Assembly: GCA_934317185.1 (NCBI GenBank)
Contig: CAKREJ010000001.1
Span: 1-54,307 of the forward strand
Origin: an uncultured Anaerobutyricum sp.
Lineage (GTDB): Bacteria > Bacillota > Clostridia > Lachnospirales > Lachnospiraceae
Direction of reading: 5' to 3'
DNA: 54,307 nucleotides
In this document: positions 1-7,484 of the stretch, in pieces
Numbering within the stretch: the first letter of the stretch is position 1
Layout of the letters: the number at the start of each line of letters is the position of its first letter
Program-made: the position numbers and the translations under genes
Notes under the pieces: model-generated
The model's database searches: none
Seen by the model: only the letters and a program-made list of their open reading frames with translations
Told to the model about the DNA's origin: nothing

Positions 1-41
1 ACTTTCTTTTTTTATTTTTCTGTCTCTTGGCTCCAGTAGAA

Positions 42-304
42 GAAGTTAAATTAAATAGTAGGGGAGAGAGAAGGGGGAGAAGACGGAAGAGATTGGGGGA
101 TTCTTGCTTCAGATGTGGGGATTCATATTTCATATAAAATATTGCGACAATATATTAATAATTTGCTCTATAACTATAATATTGGGCGGAATATTACTAA
201 AAACAGAAAAATATTCCCATAGCAGTAATCGATAATCTATCAATACAGCCAATTCGTTCCGTCTTCTCCCCCACTTCCTTCCATACTATTTAATTCTCAT
301 CTTC
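42..304. repeat. Long imperfect inverted repeat (about 45-bp arms, 263 bp overall)
   Basis: The left arm (about 42-88) and right arm (about 257-304) are near-complementary and share the block GGGGGAGAAGACGGAA and ATTAAATAGTA. Weaker complementarity seems to run outward towards position 1 and about 345. The AT-rich core also folds: a TGGGGATTCATATTT-type block around 115-130 can pair with AAATATTCCCA around 209-219, and there are small internal hairpins (ATATTG/CAATAT, TAATATT/AATATTA). No open reading frame lies inside. It could be a degenerate MITE-like element, a structured RNA or a strong bidirectional terminator for a gene outside the window. The complementarity is directly visible; its role is not known. 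Confidence 0.6.
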
Positions 305-317
305 AATTTAGGAAAAG

Positions 318-450
318 ACAGAACCGTGCGAAATAAAAAATCCTTATTTGTGGCCTCGGAGCAAGTATTGGATGCGAGACTATAAGTGAGCATTCAATAT
401 GCCGCGACTAAAGTCACAAATAAGGATTCTTTTATTTCCGCGGTTCGTCC
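318..450 (+). repeat. Long hairpin repeat, copy A (full length)
   Basis: Arms 331-352 and 415-437 pair almost perfectly (AAATAAAA..ATCCTTATTTGTG with its complement), with outer GAACCG/CGGTTC extensions. Inside, CCTCGGAGCAAG (354-365) and GCCGCGACTA (401-410) flank a second stem, 366-375 with 390-399. The same two internal blocks occur in copy B at 51766-51888, although the arms differ, so this is a repeat family rather than a random hairpin. It sits between the inverted repeat at 42-304 and the promoter of the LCP-like gene. Together, 1-500 contains no gene that I can support. Confidence 0.75.
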
Positions 451-500
451 GTTTTTAATAGATTAAATAGTAATAAATTTTAAAGAACGGGGGTGAAAAC

Positions 501-529
501 TTGCAATCAAAAAAGAACTTTGCTATACT
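501..529 (+). promoter_or_regulatory. Sigma-A promoter for the LCP-like gene
   Basis: TTGCAA (501-506), a 17-bp spacer and TATACT (524-529), with a TGC just before the -10 box (extended -10). Transcription would start near 536, giving a leader of roughly 55 nt that contains a small ACGGA/TCCGT hairpin at 543-556. Confidence 0.8.
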
Positions 530-591
530 TAACAGATGAAATACGGAGTAATCCGTGGAAGCACGACAATATAGGATAAAACAGGAGGGCT

Positions 592-2049
592 ATGATGAAA
601 AAGCCAAGTCTTATAAAAAGATTTTTTTCTTTCCTTTTAAGATTATGCGTTGTTCTCGTTTTGATGGCAGCTATCGCTGTTGGTTCTTTTGAGGGCGTAA
701 CTTATTATCTGACAGGAAGCTTCACAAGTGTGAAGAAGGCTGTAAAGGAAGAAACAGATCAGAATGGAAACGCAGACAATGCGACAGATACTACAAAGGT
801 TGATAATAAAAATATGGAGAATACACTTGTATTTGTCCATGATGATAATACCGACAGGGATTATACCGCACTGCGTATGTTCGATAAGGAAACACAGGCA
901 TTAGATATTTTGTTAATGCCGTGTGACGCACAGGTATCTATCAGTAAATCAATGTTAAGAGAGCTTCGTGAGACAATGCCGGATGCTGCTACAACAATTC
1001 GTATGGATGAGGTAGCAAGAGCGTTTGGCGAGAAAAAATATGAGGTATTTGTTAAGATTATTGAAGATATCAGTGGAATTAGTATTTCTGGATACGATGT
1101 AATGTCACAACAGAATTTTAAGAAGCTGTTGAATACCGTTGATGGTGTGGATTATCATTTTGATAATGCGATTTCTTATCGTGATACAGATAATGTATTA
1201 CAGACAATTGATGCAGGCGATATAGAGCTTGACAGTGAGAAAGCATATGCACTTTGCACTTATATGGACGGAACAGATGATGAAGAGTCCGGAAGATTAG
1301 AAAGAGCGAGCACATATCTGACAAGTTATATGGAAAAGCTTCTTTCAGATGGAAATAGTGCCTCTGTTGCTAAAAAGTATGATAATCTTGTAACAAGAGA
1401 GAAGAAAGAGGATGTTACCTCTACGGAAGATATTCTTAAGAGTCTTGCGACAGATGCTGTTACGATTCGTATTATGCAGGGAAGTGAAACAAAGGGAGTA
1501 TTTAGTTTGGACTCTCAGAAAGTCAAACTTCAGATTTCTGCCCTTGCAAAGCAGGCAGAAGCATATAAATCACAGGGTGGAAGTAGTTCTAAGTCTTCTT
1601 TAGGCAGTACTTCTTCAGAAAGTGGCAATACAGAAAGTTCGAAGGAATGTTCCATTGAAATTTATAATGCGGCATATGTTTCAGGTCTGGCAAAGCAATG
1701 GGAGAGTTATCTTGAAGGGGAAGGTTACCGTATCAGTCTTGTAGATTCTTATCAGGAAGAAGGACCAATCTCACAGACAAGGATTAATGTAACAAAGGAA
1801 GGAATGGGAGAAGATCTTCTTCAGTACTTCCCGGATGCAGAAGTTAATGTAGTAGATAGTATTTCTACAGGTGGAGATATTCAGATCTTTGTAGGAACAG
1901 ACAGTACCAGTGTTCCAGAAAGCAGTAATAGTACAACAACAGAGTCGGATGAGGATGTTGATGATGAGGGAGAGGATGAAGATTCTTCTGATAGCAGCAA
2001 TTCTGATTCTGAAGATTCTTCCGGTTATGATTTCAGTGAGGGACAATAG
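592..2049 (+). CDS. Divergent LytR-CpsA-Psr-like membrane protein with LytR_C domain
   Basis: A 485-residue protein with a basic N-terminus, a membrane segment at about 12-32, an LCP-like region at about 75-252, a Ser-rich linker, a LytR_C-type domain at about 352-436 and a very acidic Ser/Asp tail. LCP proteins attach wall polymers to peptidoglycan at the outer membrane face. Here the signature sites are changed: where LCP enzymes have PRDT this protein has PCDA (110-113), and the Arg-containing YxRxR stretch is replaced by YALCTYMDG (219-227). Phosphotransferase activity is therefore doubtful, and a binding or scaffold role is possible. AGGAGG at 583-588 suits the second ATG (595) slightly better than 592. 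It lies 123 bp upstream of a TagA-like gene, consistent with wall-polymer biology. Confidence 0.75.
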   Translation: MMKKPSLIKRFFSFLLRLCVVLVLMAAIAVGSFEGVTYYLTGSFTSVKKAVKEETDQNGNADNATDTTKVDNKNMENTLVFVHDDNTDRDYTALRMFDKETQALDILLMPCDAQVSISKSMLRELRETMPDAATTIRMDEVARAFGEKKYEVFVKIIEDISGISISGYDVMSQQNFKKLLNTVDGVDYHFDNAISYRDTDNVLQTIDAGDIELDSEKAYALCTYMDGTDDEESGRLERASTYLTSYMEKLLSDGNSASVAKKYDNLVTREKKEDVTSTEDILKSLATDAVTIRIMQGSETKGVFSLDSQKVKLQISALAKQAEAYKSQGGSSSKSSLGSTSSESGNTESSKECSIEIYNAAYVSGLAKQWESYLEGEGYRISLVDSYQEEGPISQTRINVTKEGMGEDLLQYFPDAEVNVVDSISTGGDIQIFVGTDSTSVPESSNSTTTESDEDVDDEGEDEDSSDSSNSDSEDSSGYDFSEGQ

Positions 2050-2172
2050 CCTCCGGCAGGATTTCCTTAGATGCACAGTAAGAGATATATCATGTACCTC
2101 TTACTATGTACCAATGTGTTGGTGTACGGCTTATAAACGATCTTCTCATAGATAAAAGAAAGGAACCTTAAC

Positions 2173-3045
2173 ATGAAAAATCGTTACCATAAAAAGGCGA
2201 ATGTACTTGGTATAGATGTATCAGTGATACGGGTGGATAAGGCAGTCAATGTGTCAATGGAACTGATGCGTGGAAAGGGACTTCCTGTAATCTGTTTTTT
2301 ATCAGCAGGCAGCTCACTGTTGTGTCAGAATAATAAGGCAGTGGAGGAATATGTGACTTCCTGTGATCTGATACTGCCGGGAGATCGTCATATAGAGATG
2401 GCATTACATCATCAGCAGGATGGTGAAGCAGTACCGGAAGGAATCGGAGAATTTGCAGATAATTATTTAAAAAGATTGTTTTTGAAGATGAATCGAGAAG
2501 GGCGAAGCATCTATACGGTTATGACTCAGGATATATATTTGCAATCTATGGAAGAATATATGGAAGAGTCTTATCGTAATATTGAGGTGCATGGAACTGT
2601 GGTGCGAAAGGAAACGAAGGGGGAAGCTGACCGTATTGTTAACGAGATCAATGCGTGTATCCCGGATATTGTTTTCTTATGTATTCCGGCAGAAAGACAG
2701 ATAAAGTTCATGGAGAAATATGCAGCTATGATGAATACTCGCCTTTGTATTCTTATTGAATCCATACAGCCTTTGATCCGCAGGGAAACAGAAGAAATTC
2801 CGCAGTGGGTACAAAAGTTACATTTACAGGGGATTTATTCCTGGTTTAAGAAAGAGCAAAAGATTAAGAATACGATAGTTGGCTCTGTATTTAAGAAAAA
2901 GGTTTTGAATGAAGTTTCAGAAGATGTAGAAACTCCTGAAGATACAGAAGCTTCAAAAGATACAGATACTCCAAAAGATGTGAACGATCAGCATACGAAA
3001 GAAGTTTCTAAAGAACATATTTCAGATATACAGGAAGAAAAATGA
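2173..3045 (+). CDS. Divergent WecG/TagA/CpsF-family glycosyltransferase-like protein
   Basis: The 290-residue product has the length and layout of the TagA/WecG fold up to about residue 235, then a hydrophilic tail rich in Glu, Asp and Thr (about 245-290). Family enzymes add ManNAc-type sugars to lipid-linked acceptors at the membrane. Expected signatures are altered: the early T-x-N block reads SAGSSL (44-49), the ADxVxPDG block reads CDLILPGDR (64-72), and the GxPKQE block reads CIPAERQ (170-176). I therefore call the family but not the activity. AAAGGA precedes the ATG. It is probably co-transcribed with the LCP-like gene across a 123-bp gap that contains two small hairpins (AGTAAGAG/CTCTTACT and GTACCAA/TTGGTGTAC). 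Confidence 0.7.
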   Translation: MKNRYHKKANVLGIDVSVIRVDKAVNVSMELMRGKGLPVICFLSAGSSLLCQNNKAVEEYVTSCDLILPGDRHIEMALHHQQDGEAVPEGIGEFADNYLKRLFLKMNREGRSIYTVMTQDIYLQSMEEYMEESYRNIEVHGTVVRKETKGEADRIVNEINACIPDIVFLCIPAERQIKFMEKYAAMMNTRLCILIESIQPLIRRETEEIPQWVQKLHLQGIYSWFKKEQKIKNTIVGSVFKKKVLNEVSEDVETPEDTEASKDTDTPKDVNDQHTKEVSKEHISDIQEEK

Positions 3046-3110
3046 TATAATATCCGCCAGAATCGCTATAATAAATAATGATTTGTTAAAGAAATAGCAA
3101 AATTATATGT

Positions 3111-3159
3111 AAAAGAAGACACTTTTCACAAAAATGAAATATGGGAGGTGTCTTTTTTT
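3111..3159 (+). terminator. Rho-independent terminator after the TagA-like gene
   Basis: An AGAAGACAC arm pairs with GTGTCTTTTTTT across a 25-nt loop and ends in a T run. It closes the LCP/TagA-like unit. The rest of the 332-bp gap (3046-3377) is AT-rich and holds only a possible promoter for the next gene. Confidence 0.75.
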
Positions 3160-3296
3160 AAATGTTGCTTTAATAAATGTACAATATTAGGGTGTTTTTG
3201 ATTTTTTGAGTATTTAAAATGGTAAATATGTCTAATAGATAAAATATGCTTAACAATTTAACTGAAATACCAGCAGTATTTTCGTGAGTTTTCTCC

Positions 3297-3325
3297 TAGA
3301 ATTATTTACAAAATTTAGGTATGAT
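3297..3325 (+). promoter_or_regulatory. Possible promoter for the MalK-like gene
   Basis: TATGAT (3320-3325) is a fair -10 box with a weak TAGAAT (3297-3302) 17 bp upstream. The gene has its own terminator on both sides, so a promoter is expected here, but the -35 match is poor. Confidence 0.35.
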
Positions 3326-3377
3326 AAATAGGACAAAATGTTTATAGCAGAAATAGTTTATTTTTAGGAGGTTATTT

Positions 3378-4109
3378 ATGGCTAGTTTATCACTTAGGCA
3401 TCTTAGCAAAACATATGATAACGGGGTCAAAGCGATCAGGGATTTTACACTTGAAATTAAGGATAAAGAATTTATGATATTTGCCGGTCCGGTAGGATGC
3501 GGAATTTCTACAGTATTAAGAATGATTGCCGGCGTGGAAGATATTACAGAGGGGGAACTTCTTGTTGATGGGGAGCGTATGAATGAAGTGCCTTCTATCG
3601 ACAGAGATATGGCGATGATTTTTAAAAACGGGAAGTTGTACCCTCAGATGAATATTTATGATAATCTTGCATTTGGGCTTAAATTAAAGGAATTGCCAGC
3701 AGGGGAGATTGATGCAAGAATCGCAGAGGTTACAGAAACTTTAAAAATAGGACATTTACTTGATAAGATGACAGAGGATTTAGATGAGCAGGAGAGGGCG
3801 TTAGTAGTTCTTGGACGGGCATTAGTTAAGAAGCCGAAGGTATTTCTTTTTGATGAGCCTTTTTCCAGCATGAGTAAAGATGTGAAGAAGCATATGAGAG
3901 AGTTGGTTAGGGAATTATATGAAAAGATGCATATCACAGTAGTTTTTGTAACGCATAACAGTGAAGATATTCAGAATATAAGTGCAAGGATTGCTGTAAT
4001 GCATGATGGAAGTGTTCAGCAGATAGGAACAATTGGAGAGTTATATGATAATCCGGCTACACCATATGTTTCAGAATTCTTAGGAGTAACTGCCGAAGCA
4101 GTGTGTTAA
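3378..4109 (+). CDS. MalK/MsmX-like ABC ATPase with degenerate catalytic motifs
   Basis: This 243-residue protein aligns by eye along the whole ATPase domain of CUT1 sugar-importer ATPases (MalK, MsmX, UgpC) but lacks their C-terminal regulatory domain of about 120 residues. Walker A reads GPVGCGIST (37-45) with Ile43 where the invariant Lys belongs. The Q-loop reads IFKN (Lys83 for Gln), the signature reads LDEQE (135-139) instead of LSGGQ, and the D-loop reads SSMSK. Tyr13 of the A-loop, Walker B FLFDEP (156-161) and the switch His193 remain. ATP hydrolysis looks unlikely. The reading frame is intact, an RBS (AGGAGG) is present, and it is followed directly by a terminator and a CdaR-type regulator. 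No permease genes are nearby. It may be a regulatory or sensory pseudo-ATPase. Confidence 0.8.
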   Translation: MASLSLRHLSKTYDNGVKAIRDFTLEIKDKEFMIFAGPVGCGISTVLRMIAGVEDITEGELLVDGERMNEVPSIDRDMAMIFKNGKLYPQMNIYDNLAFGLKLKELPAGEIDARIAEVTETLKIGHLLDKMTEDLDEQERALVVLGRALVKKPKVFLFDEPFSSMSKDVKKHMRELVRELYEKMHITVVFVTHNSEDIQNISARIAVMHDGSVQQIGTIGELYDNPATPYVSEFLGVTAEAVC

Positions 4110-4195
4110 TGGGGTAAAAAGAAAAAATTCCTATAAACATATAGGTTTTTATGAGTTTTTTACATAAATTAACATAAAAAATAATGATTTTTCAC

Positions 4196-4236
4196 AAGAG
4201 GAAAGACATTTTTTGTTTATTTCCTCTTTTTTTTTT
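4196..4236 (+). terminator. Rho-independent terminator after the MalK-like gene
   Basis: AAGAGGAAA pairs with TTTCCTCTT, followed by a long T run (more than 8 T). It separates the MalK-like gene from the regulator gene downstream. Confidence 0.85.
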
Positions 4237-4317
4237 GTCACTTTTGTATTAAAATAAAGAAAGATTGTTGCGTGCGATAGCAAAAATGCGATGAGAGGGA
4301 AAGACAGGAGTGATACG

Positions 4318-5406
4318 ATGATTTCAAATCAGATTTTACAGGATACCATTGATGGTATTAAGGCAATTACAAGAATTGACTTGTGCGTCATGGATACGGA
4401 AGGTAAACCGCTTGCCTCCACATTAGATGCAGTTGAAGAATATAAAGAAGCGGTACTGGTATTTGCGGAGTCTCTTGCAGAGAGTCAGGCTTTGCAGGGA
4501 TATCAGTTTTTTAAAGTTTTTGATGAGAACCAGTTAGAGTACATTATTCTCGTCAAAGGTGAAACAGATGATGTATACATGGTTGGAAAGATGGCAGCTT
4601 TTCAGGTACAGAATCTTTTGATTGCGTATAAGGAGCGTTTCGATAAAGATAATTTTATCAAGAATCTGCTTTTAGATAATCTTCTTCTTGTTGATATTTA
4701 TAACAGAGCGAAGAAGCTCCACATCGAAACAGAAGTCAGAAGATGTGTATTTATTATTGAGACAAAGAATGACAGAGATAATAATGCGTTTGAGACTGTA
4801 CGCAATATTTTCTCCGCTAAGACAAGAGATTTCATTACTGCAGTTGATGAGAAGAATATTATTCTTGTCAAAGAAGTGAAGAATGGCGAAGGATATGATG
4901 AGCTGACGAAGACAGCACAGGTTATTGTGGATATGTTGAATACAGAGGCGATGACAAAGGTTCATGTTGCCTTTGGTACGATTGTCAATGAGATCAAAGA
5001 AGTTTCCCGTTCTTACAAGGAAGCGAAGATGGCGATGGATGTCGGAAAGATTTTCTATCCGGATAAGAATGTAGTTGCTTATAGCCGTCTTGGTATCGGT
5101 CGTTTGATCTATCAGCTTCCGTTACCACTCTGTAAGATGTTTATCAAAGAGATTTTTGATGGACGTTCACCGGATGAATTCGATGAAGAGACATTGCAGA
5201 CGATTAATAAGTTCTTTGAGAATAACCTGAATGTATCTGAGACTTCCAGACAGCTTTACATTCACAGAAATACTTTAGTATATCGTTTGGATAAACTTCA
5301 GAAGAGTACGGGGCTTGACCTTAGAGTTTTTGAAGATGCGATTACTTTTAAGATAGCACTGATGGTAGTAAAATACATGAAGTATATGGAAAGTATCGAA
5401 TATTAA
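4318..5406 (+). CDS. CdaR/PucR-type transcriptional regulator
   Basis: A 362-residue protein from the ATG at 4318, which has GGAG 8 nt upstream; an in-frame ATG at 4291 has no ribosome site. The N-terminal part (about 1-115) resembles a ligand-sensing domain of the sugar-diacid type. The middle resembles the GGDEF-like CdaR domain, with AFGTIVNEIKEVSRSYKEAK before the linker. The C-terminal about 60 residues form the PucR-type helix-turn-helix (LNVSETSRQLYIHRNTLVYR). Such regulators activate carbohydrate or organic-acid genes, often adjacent ones. No obvious target operon is beside it except the degenerate MalK-like ATPase, so a functional pairing is possible but unproven. It ends in its own terminator. 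Confidence 0.8.
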   Translation: MISNQILQDTIDGIKAITRIDLCVMDTEGKPLASTLDAVEEYKEAVLVFAESLAESQALQGYQFFKVFDENQLEYIILVKGETDDVYMVGKMAAFQVQNLLIAYKERFDKDNFIKNLLLDNLLLVDIYNRAKKLHIETEVRRCVFIIETKNDRDNNAFETVRNIFSAKTRDFITAVDEKNIILVKEVKNGEGYDELTKTAQVIVDMLNTEAMTKVHVAFGTIVNEIKEVSRSYKEAKMAMDVGKIFYPDKNVVAYSRLGIGRLIYQLPLPLCKMFIKEIFDGRSPDEFDEETLQTINKFFENNLNVSETSRQLYIHRNTLVYRLDKLQKSTGLDLRVFEDAITFKIALMVVKYMKYMESIEY

Positions 5407-5412
5407 TAATAA

Positions 5413-5463
5413 GGCCTTCTGTCGGGAAGTATAAATACCGTCAGAAGGCGTTTTTATTTTTAC
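5413..5463 (+). terminator. Rho-independent terminator after the CdaR-type regulator
   Basis: GCCTTCTGTCGG pairs with CCGTCAGAAGGC (one mismatch), followed by TTTTTATTTTT. Confidence 0.9.
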
Positions 5464-5478
5464 AGGAAAGGCAGACAG

Positions 5479-6795
5479 ATGGAATTAAAAAGAAAAGAAA
5501 TGAAGACGAAGGCAGAGGAATGTCAGGCAGCGGAAGGTATAGAATATACAGATAAAGAAGCTGCCAAAGAAGAAAACAGGCTGCAAGACAACAGAAAGTC
5601 TCCTAAAAGAAAGGGAGGCTGTTTTAAACATACAGTAAGTATACTTATGGTAGTGGTTATCATCGGTTTTAGTTTTTTTGCCGGCAGACAAAGTGTACTG
5701 ACTTCTTCAGGATACGGAACGGGACTGAATAATGGTAAGATTTTGCGAAAGTTAAGCCTGTTAGAAGCTTATACAGGTAAATTTTATCTTAATAAACTAG
5801 ATAAGAATAATGTGGAGCAAAATATTTATAAAGGTTATGCCAAAGGTTTGCAGGATCCATATGCAGAATATTATACAAAAGAAGAATATAAACAATTAAT
5901 GGAAGAAGATTCCGGAGAATATGAAGGAATTGGTATATCTGTTGTGAAAGATACGGATACCGGCTATGCAGAGATTGTTTCTGTCTTTAAGGATCAGCCA
6001 GCCTATAAGGCAGGCATTAAAGCAGGGGATTTGATTATTGCAGTCAATAAAAAAAATACAGCCGATATGGAGCTTCAGGATGTTGTTTCAGAAATTAAAA
6101 AGAAGGAAAATAAAAAAGTAGTATTGACTATTTACAGGGATAAAAAGTCAAAAGATTATACAGTAAAGAAGTCTTCCGTGCAGATAGATACCGTTTCCTA
6201 CAAAATGAAAGATAAGAAAACAGGATATATTGCAGTAAGCCAGTTCCTTGAAAATACAGGAGATCAGTTTGATAAGGCTGTTACAGAGTTAGAGAAAAAA
6301 GGAATGCAAAGCCTTATTATTGATTTAAGAGATAACGGAGGTGGTTTTTTAAATACGTGTACGCAGATGGTGTCCCGTCTTATTGCAAAAGACAAGCTAA
6401 TCGTATATACGAAAGATAAAGAGGGGAATAAGGAGGAATTTAAAAGTGATTCTGATAAGACATTAAATCTGCCCGTCGTAATTTTAGTAAACAATAATAC
6501 GGCGAGTGCTTCTGAGATCATGACAGGCTGCCTTAAGGATTATGGGAAAGCAACTGTAGTTGGAACGAAGACCTATGGAAAAGGAATTGTTCAAAATATT
6601 ATGCCGCTTCCGGACGGCTCTGCTATCAAATTTACAATTGCGAAATATTATACACCAAATGGCACAGATATTCATAAAAAAGGAATCAAACCGGATGTGG
6701 AAGTTAAGATAAGCGATGCACAGTGGAAAAAAGCACAGAAAGATGAAAAGGCGGACATCCAGTTAAAGAAAGCGATGGAGCTTCTGAAAAACTAA
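5479..6795 (+). CDS. S41-family C-terminal processing peptidase (CtpA/CtpB-like)
   Basis: 438 residues with a charged cytoplasmic tail of about 50 residues, a single membrane segment at about 51-68, an S41 N-terminal helical part, a PDZ domain at about 140-230 (GIGISV; AGIKAGDLI) and the S41 protease core. The catalytic dyad is visible as Ser343 in NTASASE and Lys368 in YGKG, exactly 25 residues apart as in Tsp/CtpA. Family members cleave envelope proteins from their C-termini; CtpB is a sporulation signalling protease in Bacillus. The start lies only 15 nt after the upstream terminator T run, so its promoter is not obvious. It ends at a bidirectional terminator shared with the convergent gene. 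Confidence 0.92.
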   Translation: MELKRKEMKTKAEECQAAEGIEYTDKEAAKEENRLQDNRKSPKRKGGCFKHTVSILMVVVIIGFSFFAGRQSVLTSSGYGTGLNNGKILRKLSLLEAYTGKFYLNKLDKNNVEQNIYKGYAKGLQDPYAEYYTKEEYKQLMEEDSGEYEGIGISVVKDTDTGYAEIVSVFKDQPAYKAGIKAGDLIIAVNKKNTADMELQDVVSEIKKKENKKVVLTIYRDKKSKDYTVKKSSVQIDTVSYKMKDKKTGYIAVSQFLENTGDQFDKAVTELEKKGMQSLIIDLRDNGGGFLNTCTQMVSRLIAKDKLIVYTKDKEGNKEEFKSDSDKTLNLPVVILVNNNTASASEIMTGCLKDYGKATVVGTKTYGKGIVQNIMPLPDGSAIKFTIAKYYTPNGTDIHKKGIKPDVEVKISDAQWKKAQKDEKADIQLKKAMELLKN

Positions 6796-6857
6796 AAAAG
6801 GAAGCTTTATCAAGAGTGTTTATGTTTGTAAAGAGACTTTGGTAAAGCTTCTTCTTT
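6796..6857. terminator. Bidirectional terminator between convergent genes
   Basis: GAAGCTTTATCAA (6801-6813) pairs with TTGGTAAAGCTTC (6839-6851), with a run of A before and T-rich sequence after. It serves the S41 peptidase gene on + and the 160-residue gene on -. Confidence 0.75.
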
Positions 6858-6888
6858 CCTGAAGGTGTTTGAGCTGCTCGACTTGAAA

Positions 6889-7371
6889 TTAGATTCCTGC
6901 TTTTTCTTTTAGAAATTTTGCCAGATATTCATCAAAGGCATACTCAAGTGATTTATCAAGCGAGAAGTTTTTGTAGGAAATTCCGGTAGTGATAAGAAGG
7001 CTTTTTGGGTCATAGAGGATATTCATATAAATTCCTTCAATATCTTCTTCCCGGAATGAGCTGTTGCTATGTGCAATTAAATAAGCAATGGATTGACTGG
7101 GAAGTCCGAACACAATCTTACAGGAAAGGGGAAGACGTTTTCCTTTAATGATGTCAAAAATACGTCCACGGATTTCTTTCCAGTAGCAAAATTCACGATT
7201 CAGGGTCTGTTCTACATTTGTGTCGTAGAAACCTTCATTAATATGCCCCTGAATCTGATAGCTCACTCCCATTTTAATGGAAGCTTCAATAAAATAAAAA
7301 TGATCAAAGGTGTCTTTTGATAAAAGATGAGACATAAAGTCTTTTATATCAGAAACTTGTATAGATAACAT
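6889..7371 (-). CDS. Conserved hypothetical protein, DUF5721-like
   Basis: A 160-residue soluble protein with no signal peptide. The start chosen (MLSIQVSD..., ATG at 7371) has GGAGGG 5 nt upstream; a longer frame to 7455 lacks one. Features seen are an N-terminal SIQVSDIKDFMSHLL segment, several basic and aromatic residues in the middle (CYWKEIRGRIFDIIKGKRLP), and an acidic and hydrophobic C-terminal half. It resembles, from memory, a clostridial family of unknown function (DUF5721), but I cannot confirm the family without a search. It is transcribed divergently from the aminopeptidase gene. Confidence 0.65.
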   Translation of the reverse strand: MLSIQVSDIKDFMSHLLSKDTFDHFYFIEASIKMGVSYQIQGHINEGFYDTNVEQTLNREFCYWKEIRGRIFDIIKGKRLPLSCKIVFGLPSQSIAYLIAHSNSSFREEDIEGIYMNILYDPKSLLITTGISYKNFSLDKSLEYAFDEYLAKFLKEKAGI

Positions 7372-7405
7372 AAATACCCTCCATGAATGTTGTGGAACAG
7401 AATTT

Positions 7406-7433
7406 TTGCTGGATTTAAAAATTCTATTATAAA
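7406..7433 (+). promoter_or_regulatory. Promoter for the M18 aminopeptidase gene
   Basis: TTGCTG (7406-7411), a 16-bp spacer and TATAAA (7428-7433). On the opposite strand the overlapping ATTATA reads TATAAT (7426-7431) and could serve the divergent gene, so the two promoters may compete. Confidence 0.5.
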
Positions 7434-7484
7434 ATCTTATGATTGATAATAACACGAATTATTTTGTTTGAAAAGGAGTACAAA

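Noticed and set aside
4291..4317. Upstream ATG for the CdaR-type regulator
   Set aside because: No ribosome site; the ATG at 4318 has GGAG at good spacing.
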